Below are positions 5,959-8,543 of a stretch of DNA of 8,543 nucleotides, in pieces (within the stretch, counting starts at the first letter, position 1; each line of letters opens with the position of its first letter). The DNA comes from an uncultured Clostridia bacterium. GTDB taxonomy: Bacteria; Bacillota; Clostridia; Christensenellales; Borkfalkiaceae. The position numbers and the translations under genes were made by a program. The stretch lies in assembly GCA_947629725.1 (NCBI GenBank), contig CANREU010000063.1:1-8543 (forward strand), given 5' to 3'. Under the pieces are notes generated by a model. The model was not told where the DNA came from. It saw nothing but the letters and a program-made list of their open reading frames with translations, and did not search any database.

Positions 5959-6010
5959 GATCTACGACACTCCTGTATGATTTGTTAGCGTTTTTTCTTG
6001 CTGTTTTTCA

Positions 6011-6040
6011 ATTATATCTTGTTTTTCCCGCGTCCGTCAA
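6011..6040 (-). promoter_or_regulatory. promoter of the rpmH-rnpA-yidD-yidC-jag operon
   Basis: On the minus strand TTGACG (6040-6035) and a perfect TATAAT (6016-6011) are 18 bp apart, just after the dnaN stop codon (6047-6045). Transcription would start near 6004, giving a leader of about 45 nt before rpmH. No terminator is seen between dnaN and this promoter, so dnaN transcripts could also read into the operon. Confidence 0.85.
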
Positions 6041-6044
6041 GCGA

Positions 6045-7142
6045 TTATGCGACGTTTCTCACGGGCAAAATGAGATACAGGCTCTCTTTTTTCTCCCTGT
6101 TCTGCAAAATGAAGGGGGAAACGGCCCCGTTGAAGGAGATCTGCACGTCGTCCTCTTCGAGGGCGCGGAGGCTGTCGAGGAGGTATTTTGCGTTCATGGA
6201 GATCGTGAGGTCGACCCCCGCCGTCTCCGCCGCGATGCTCTCGGAGAGATTGCCGTATTCGGAATTGGAGGAGATCTTCACGACGTTCCCCGCGATCTCG
6301 AGGGTGACGAGGTTGTTCTTGTCTCCGCGGATGAGCACGGAGGCGCGCTCGGCTCCCGCGATGAGTTCCTTCCTCGGAAGGATGACGTCCGTCGAGAACT
6401 TGGAGGGGATCACGCTCTCCTTGCGGATGAATTCTCCCTGATAGAGGCGGGAGACGATGGTCATTCCCTCCGACTGCACCATGAGCATGCCGCCCTGCGT
6501 GTAGATGGCGATCTCTTCATCCCCGTCCGAGAGGGTCTTCGCGATCTCGGTGAGGGTGCGGGCAGGGCAGATGATGGAGTTCTCCCCCGTCTTTGCAAGG
6601 ATGGGGGCCTCGGAGATGGCGAGACGGTAGCCGTCGAGCGCGGTCATCTCGAGCTTGTCCCCGAATTCGAGGAGGCACCCTTTGAGCACGGGGCGGGAAT
6701 CGTCCTGCGCGCAGCAGAAGGTCGTCTCCGCGATGATCTTTTTGAGGTCGCACTGCTTCATCACGAAGGAGTTTTCCCCGATGGAGAGGTCGATCTTGGG
6801 GAAATCTTCGGCGGGAAGGGTCTGCATATAGGAGACGGAGTCGCGGTACTTTATCTCCATGCCGCGCTCCCCCGAGGAGATGGCTATCTCCTCGTCGGCA
6901 AGTTTGCCGACAAAATCGGCAAAGAGCTTGCCCTGTACGCAGAGCTCGCCCTCTTCAAAGATCTCCGCCTTCACCGCCTTGCGGATGGAGAGCTCGTTAT
7001 CGGTCGCAAGAAGTACGACTTCCTCGCCCTCCGCCGTGATCTTCACGCACTCCATCACGGGCGCCGTCGTTCTCACGGCACATGCCTTGCTCACTTTCAG
7101 GACAGCTTCCGACAAAGACGCGCCATCGCAGACAAACTTCAT
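6045..7142 (-). CDS. dnaN: DNA polymerase III beta subunit (sliding clamp)
   Basis: DnaN forms the ring-shaped dimer that holds the replicative polymerase on DNA and recruits many repair proteins through a peptide-binding cleft. The product has 365 residues, close to the usual length, in three similar domains (about 1-122, 126-247, 248-365). Cleft elements are visible: RPVLKG (150-155), ALDGYRLA (168-175), and the C-terminal LILPVR (357-362), followed by NVA. SRLYQGEF (231-238) matches the family SRLIEGxFP strand. The ATG at 7142 has GGAGGAGG a few bases upstream. The gene lies directly beside the origin, runs away from it, and is followed 86 bp on by rpmH. The usual partner dnaA is missing: it is neither upstream nor downstream in this window. 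Confidence 0.97.
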   Translation of the reverse strand: MKFVCDGASLSEAVLKVSKACAVRTTAPVMECVKITAEGEEVVLLATDNELSIRKAVKAEIFEEGELCVQGKLFADFVGKLADEEIAISSGERGMEIKYRDSVSYMQTLPAEDFPKIDLSIGENSFVMKQCDLKKIIAETTFCCAQDDSRPVLKGCLLEFGDKLEMTALDGYRLAISEAPILAKTGENSIICPARTLTEIAKTLSDGDEEIAIYTQGGMLMVQSEGMTIVSRLYQGEFIRKESVIPSKFSTDVILPRKELIAGAERASVLIRGDKNNLVTLEIAGNVVKISSNSEYGNLSESIAAETAGVDLTISMNAKYLLDSLRALEEDDVQISFNGAVSPFILQNREKKESLYLILPVRNVA

Positions 7143-7159
7143 GGTTTTCCTCCTCCGAT

Positions 7160-7219
7160 GATGATATAATAATTTTATTTTTTCAATAGTAGTAATAAGG
7201 GCTGTGAAATTGTGGACAA
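7160..7219 (-). other. basal unwinding element: DnaA box, GC triplet, DnaA-trios, AT-rich DUE
   Basis: Read on the minus strand towards dnaN: TTGTCCACA (7219-7211), one mismatch from consensus; then ATTTCACAG, a poor second box; then the CCC triplet (7201-7199). Opposite the following stretch, the + strand reads TAG TAG TAA TAA (7187-7198), four contiguous DnaA-trio units (5'-[T/A]A[G/A]-3'). Then comes an almost pure A/T stretch (about 7161-7186). This order, box / GC-rich / trios / AT-rich, is that described for the B. subtilis origin, where trios guide DnaA onto the single strand at melting. Confidence 0.75.
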
Positions 7220-7243
7220 GCCTCCTTTCTTCGGAGGGTTTGT
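7215..7243. other. hairpin beside the unwinding element
   Basis: GACAA-G-CCTCC (7215-7225) pairs with GGAGG-GT-TTGTC (7233-7244) around a loop of about 7 nt, with a small internal asymmetry. It overlaps the DnaA box at 7211-7219. No T-run follows on either strand, so it does not look like an ordinary terminator. Its role, if any, is unknown. Confidence 0.45.
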
Positions 7244-7329
7244 CCTCTCACGTCCTTATTATACAAAAAAACAAGGAAAAAAACAAGCGAATTTTCCCGT
7301 TTTCGGAAAATCCGGGGAGAAAAGTTGAA

Positions 7330-7379
7330 GGTGGACAAGTCTGTGGAGAAGAGGTGGAAAAGGGGGAGACTGTGGAAGA
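7330..7379 (-). other. tandem DnaA-box-like sites in a polypurine tract
   Basis: Four same-direction sites on the + strand read GGTGGACAA (7330), TGTGGAGAA (7342), GGTGGAAAA (7353) and TGTGGAAGA (7371), against TGTGGATAA, the reverse of the DnaA box. The first two match 7 or 8 of 9 positions depending on which consensus form is used, the others 7 or fewer. The first three start 12 and 11 bp apart, close to one helical turn, which would place bound DnaA on one face of the DNA. The surrounding sequence is purine-rich, which raises the chance level of GTGGA. Confidence 0.55.
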
Positions 7380-7394
7380 AAAGAGGAGGAAAAC

Positions 7395-7423
7395 GGGGGA
7401 GGGGAAAAGGGGGGAAGACGGGG
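7395..7423 (+). other. G-quadruplex motif in the origin
   Basis: Four G-runs of 5, 4, 6 and 4 are separated by loops A, AAAA and AAGAC, which fits the canonical G3+ N1-7 pattern; GGG and GG follow closely (7425-7430). It is on the + strand, inside an essentially unbroken polypurine stretch from about 7373 to 7433. Folding is a prediction from pattern alone. Confidence 0.6.
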
Positions 7424-7444
7424 AGGGAGGAGATATGAACAGAT

Positions 7445-7496
7445 CTATCCACGGTGTGGAAAAGTTATCCCCTCTTATGAACACCGCCGTGGAAAA
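7445..7496. other. inverted cluster of DnaA-box-like sites before rsmG
   Basis: CTATCCACG (7445-7453, +), TGTGGAAAA (7455-7463, -), TTATCCCCT (7465-7473, +) and CGTGGAAAA (7488-7496, -) match the DnaA box TTATCCACA at 7, 8, 7 and 7 of 9 positions. The middle two face each other with one base between, the arrangement of paired boxes in other Firmicutes origins. They lie just upstream of the rsmG promoter. Confidence 0.65.
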
Positions 7497-7510
7497 GTGC
7501 GCCGCATTGC

Positions 7511-7539
7511 TTGCGCGGCGGAAGAGCTTGTGCTATAAT
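7511..7539 (+). promoter_or_regulatory. promoter of rsmG, possibly giving a leaderless mRNA
   Basis: A perfect TATAAT (7534-7539) is preceded by TGC and lies 17 bp from TTGCGC (7511-7516), a weak -35 (three of six matches). The usual start distance, about 7 nt after the -10 box, falls on the ATG at 7546, so the transcript would have little or no leader. Confidence 0.65.
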
Positions 7540-7545
7540 GGGAGT

Positions 7546-8226
7546 ATGGAAACCGCCGACTTTTCACGCCTTTCCGCCCTCTGTGAGAGGGAGAGGGAAA
7601 AATTCGAGATCTTGTGCTCCACCCTTTCCGAGTATAACGCGCGCTACAACCTCACCGCCGTCACGGAACCGGAGGAAGTATTCGTAAAACACATCCTCGA
7701 TTCCCTCGCGGGGGAGAGCTTTTTTCCCGAAGGCGCGCGGGTCGCCGAGGTGGGCTCGGGGGGAGGGTTTCCCTCACTGCCCCTCGCGATCGTCCGCCCA
7801 GACCTTCGCTTCACCCTCATCGAGAGCACGGGAAAAAAGTGCGACTACCTGCGCGTTGCATGCGCGCGGCTCGGCGTCTCCGCCGAAGTCGTGAACGTCC
7901 GCGCGGAGGACGCGGCAAGAGGGGAGCTGCGGGAGAAGGCGGACGTGTGCTGTGCCCGCGCCGTCGCCCGCCTCGATACCCTCGCGGAATACTGCCTGCC
8001 CCTCGTGAAAAAAGGAGGGCTCTTTCTCGCCTACAAGGGGGCGGAGGACGAAACAAGCCTCGCCGCGCGCGCCATTTTCCTCCTCGGAGGGGGAAACCCC
8101 CGCTGCGTGCGCTACGAACTTCCCGGCGGGGCGGGGAAGAGGACGCTCGTGCTCGTCCGCAAAGAGAGAGAAACGCCCGCAAAATACCCGCGCGGACAGG
8201 GAAAGGAGAGAAAGGAACCGCTATGA
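7546..8226 (+). CDS. rsmG: 16S rRNA (guanine-N7) methyltransferase RsmG (GidB)
   Basis: RsmG methylates N7 of G527 (E. coli numbering) in the 530 loop of 16S rRNA using S-adenosylmethionine. The 226-residue product shows the family pattern: YNARYNLTAVTEPEEVFVKHILDSL (30-54), the SAM-binding motif VAEVGSGGGFPSLPLAI (66-82) followed by acidic E93 in LIESTGKK, the RAVARLDTLAEYCLPLVKKGG segment (138-158), and the C-terminal KYPR (213-216) with a Gly/Lys/Pro end. I chose the ATG at 7546 because the N-terminus then aligns with B. subtilis RsmG. The same frame extends upstream: an ATG at 7435 has a strong GGAGG and would add 37 residues, but those codons run through the DnaA-box cluster and the TATAAT. 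In many Firmicutes rsmG follows mnmE and mnmG; here it stands alone at the origin and overlaps the next gene by four bases. Confidence 0.94.
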   Translation: METADFSRLSALCEREREKFEILCSTLSEYNARYNLTAVTEPEEVFVKHILDSLAGESFFPEGARVAEVGSGGGFPSLPLAIVRPDLRFTLIESTGKKCDYLRVACARLGVSAEVVNVRAEDAARGELREKADVCCARAVARLDTLAEYCLPLVKKGGLFLAYKGAEDETSLAARAIFLLGGGNPRCVRYELPGGAGKRTLVLVRKERETPAKYPRGQGKERKEPL

Positions 8227-8543
8227 ACAAGTGTTGCGCGCTCACGGGGCACAGGGAACTCCCCCCCGATTTCGACGCGGGCGCCCTCTACGACGCCCTC
8301 GAGGGGCTCGTGAAGGAGGGGTATGGCGGATTCTTCTGCGGCATGGCGGCGGGGTTCGACCTCCTCGCCCTCGATTGCCTCGTCTCCCTTAAACGGAAGT
8401 ACCCCATCTTTCTCGAGGCCTGCGTGCCCTACGAGGGGCAGGAGAAGATCTTTTCCCCCGCCGACCGCGAAAAATACCGCAAGCTCCTCCCGTGGTGCGA
8501 CAAGAAGACGGTGCTCTATCCCTCCTATTTCGACGGCTGTTTC
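8223..8543 (+). CDS. SLOG-fold protein of the DUF1273/YpsA family, 3' end outside window
   Basis: The ATG overlaps the rsmG stop codon (ATGA, 8223-8226), a sign of translational coupling. The 107 visible residues start MNKCCALTGHRELPPDF and contain GGFFCGMAAGFDLLALDCL (about 35-53), then PIFLEACVPYEGQEKIF and later PWCDKKTVLYPSYFDGCF. TGHR and GMA.G.D are the nucleotide-binding hallmarks of the YpsA/DUF1273 branch of the SLOG superfamily, Rossmann-like proteins related to LOG and DprA. B. subtilis YpsA affects cell division and stress response, but its ligand is not known, so no function is given. The protein is likely cytoplasmic. The remainder of the gene lies beyond base 8543. Confidence 0.88.
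   Translation, partial: MNKCCALTGHRELPPDFDAGALYDALEGLVKEGYGGFFCGMAAGFDLLALDCLVSLKRKYPIFLEACVPYEGQEKIFSPADREKYRKLLPWCDKKTVLYPSYFDGCF

Larger units (their letters stand above)
7143..7545. other. oriC: probable chromosomal replication origin (oriC)
   Basis: This roughly 400-bp gap between divergent dnaN and rsmG is the best oriC candidate. It holds an unwinding module next to dnaN (7160-7219), a hairpin (7215-7243), an AT-rich segment (7256-7310), a polypurine tract with spaced GTGGA motifs (7321-7430), and an inverted cluster of DnaA-box-like sites (7445-7496). Genes on both sides point away from it. Frames open across it (one is continuous with rsmG) look like chance products of purine-rich sequence. 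Support is architectural, from known DnaA-box consensus TTATCCACA and conserved neighbours; cumulative GC skew could not be computed here. Confidence 0.85.

Noticed and set aside
7215..7243. Hairpin as an intrinsic terminator between dnaN and rsmG
   Set aside because: No U-run follows on either strand, and the two genes diverge from this gap, so a terminator is not needed.
7204..7545. Reading frame continuous with and upstream of rsmG, about 114 codons
   Set aside because: Its codons are dominated by the polypurine tract and DnaA boxes (Lys/Glu/Gly runs), and RsmG family similarity begins only after 7546.
1..8543. Search for a defence, toxin-antitoxin or biosynthetic system
   Set aside because: All genes but the 76-residue one are housekeeping or known families; there is no paired small-gene module, nuclease, reverse transcriptase or synthase.

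Overview
The window looks like the chromosomal origin neighbourhood of a moderately GC-rich (by eye about 55-60%) spore-forming Clostridia-type Firmicute, probably an uncultured gut lineage; Christensenellales would fit, but that is a guess. The evidence is a yyaC-type sporulation gene, the rpmH-rnpA-yidD-yidC-jag operon in its usual Gram-positive order, dnaN, rsmG, and a gene-free block with DnaA-box-like sites.

Layout, left to right. Positions 1-504 hold the 5'-truncated yyaC-like gene (+). Positions 623-853 hold a free-standing 76-codon gene (+) with its own promoter and a strong terminator. A roughly 200-bp hairpin-rich repeat (copy A) ends 18 bp from the stop of a leftward membrane acyltransferase gene (1176-2339), which has its own promoter. 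Copy B of the repeat, in the same orientation, lies between that promoter and the terminator of the leftward operon rpmH-rnpA-yidD-yidC-jag (5958 to 2661). Just right of the operon promoter is dnaN, also leftward. Positions 7143-7545 form the probable oriC. rsmG and a SLOG/DUF1273 gene, which runs off the window edge, go rightward from there.

How it fits together: the genes flanking the gene-free block diverge from it and are co-directional with forks leaving it. It carries, reading towards dnaN, a DnaA box, a GC-rich triplet, four tandem DnaA-trio units and an AT-rich stretch, the layout of the Bacillus basal unwinding element. On the rsmG side there is a second set of DnaA-box-like sites, in and after a polypurine tract that includes a G-quadruplex motif. 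dnaA itself is absent: dnaN sits directly upstream of rpmH, where many Firmicutes have the order rpmH / dnaA-dnaN. The leftward operon couples a ribosomal protein, the RNase P protein and the membrane insertase with its accessory proteins.

Most notable points: the compact oriC without dnaA; a YidC of about 529 residues with a large extra domain in its extracytoplasmic loop; a Jag/KhpB with an Arg/Gly-rich disordered tail; the repeat pair placed 3' of two leftward transcription units; and a promoter that would make rsmG mRNA leaderless. I found no rRNA, tRNA, CRISPR array, transposase or defence system.
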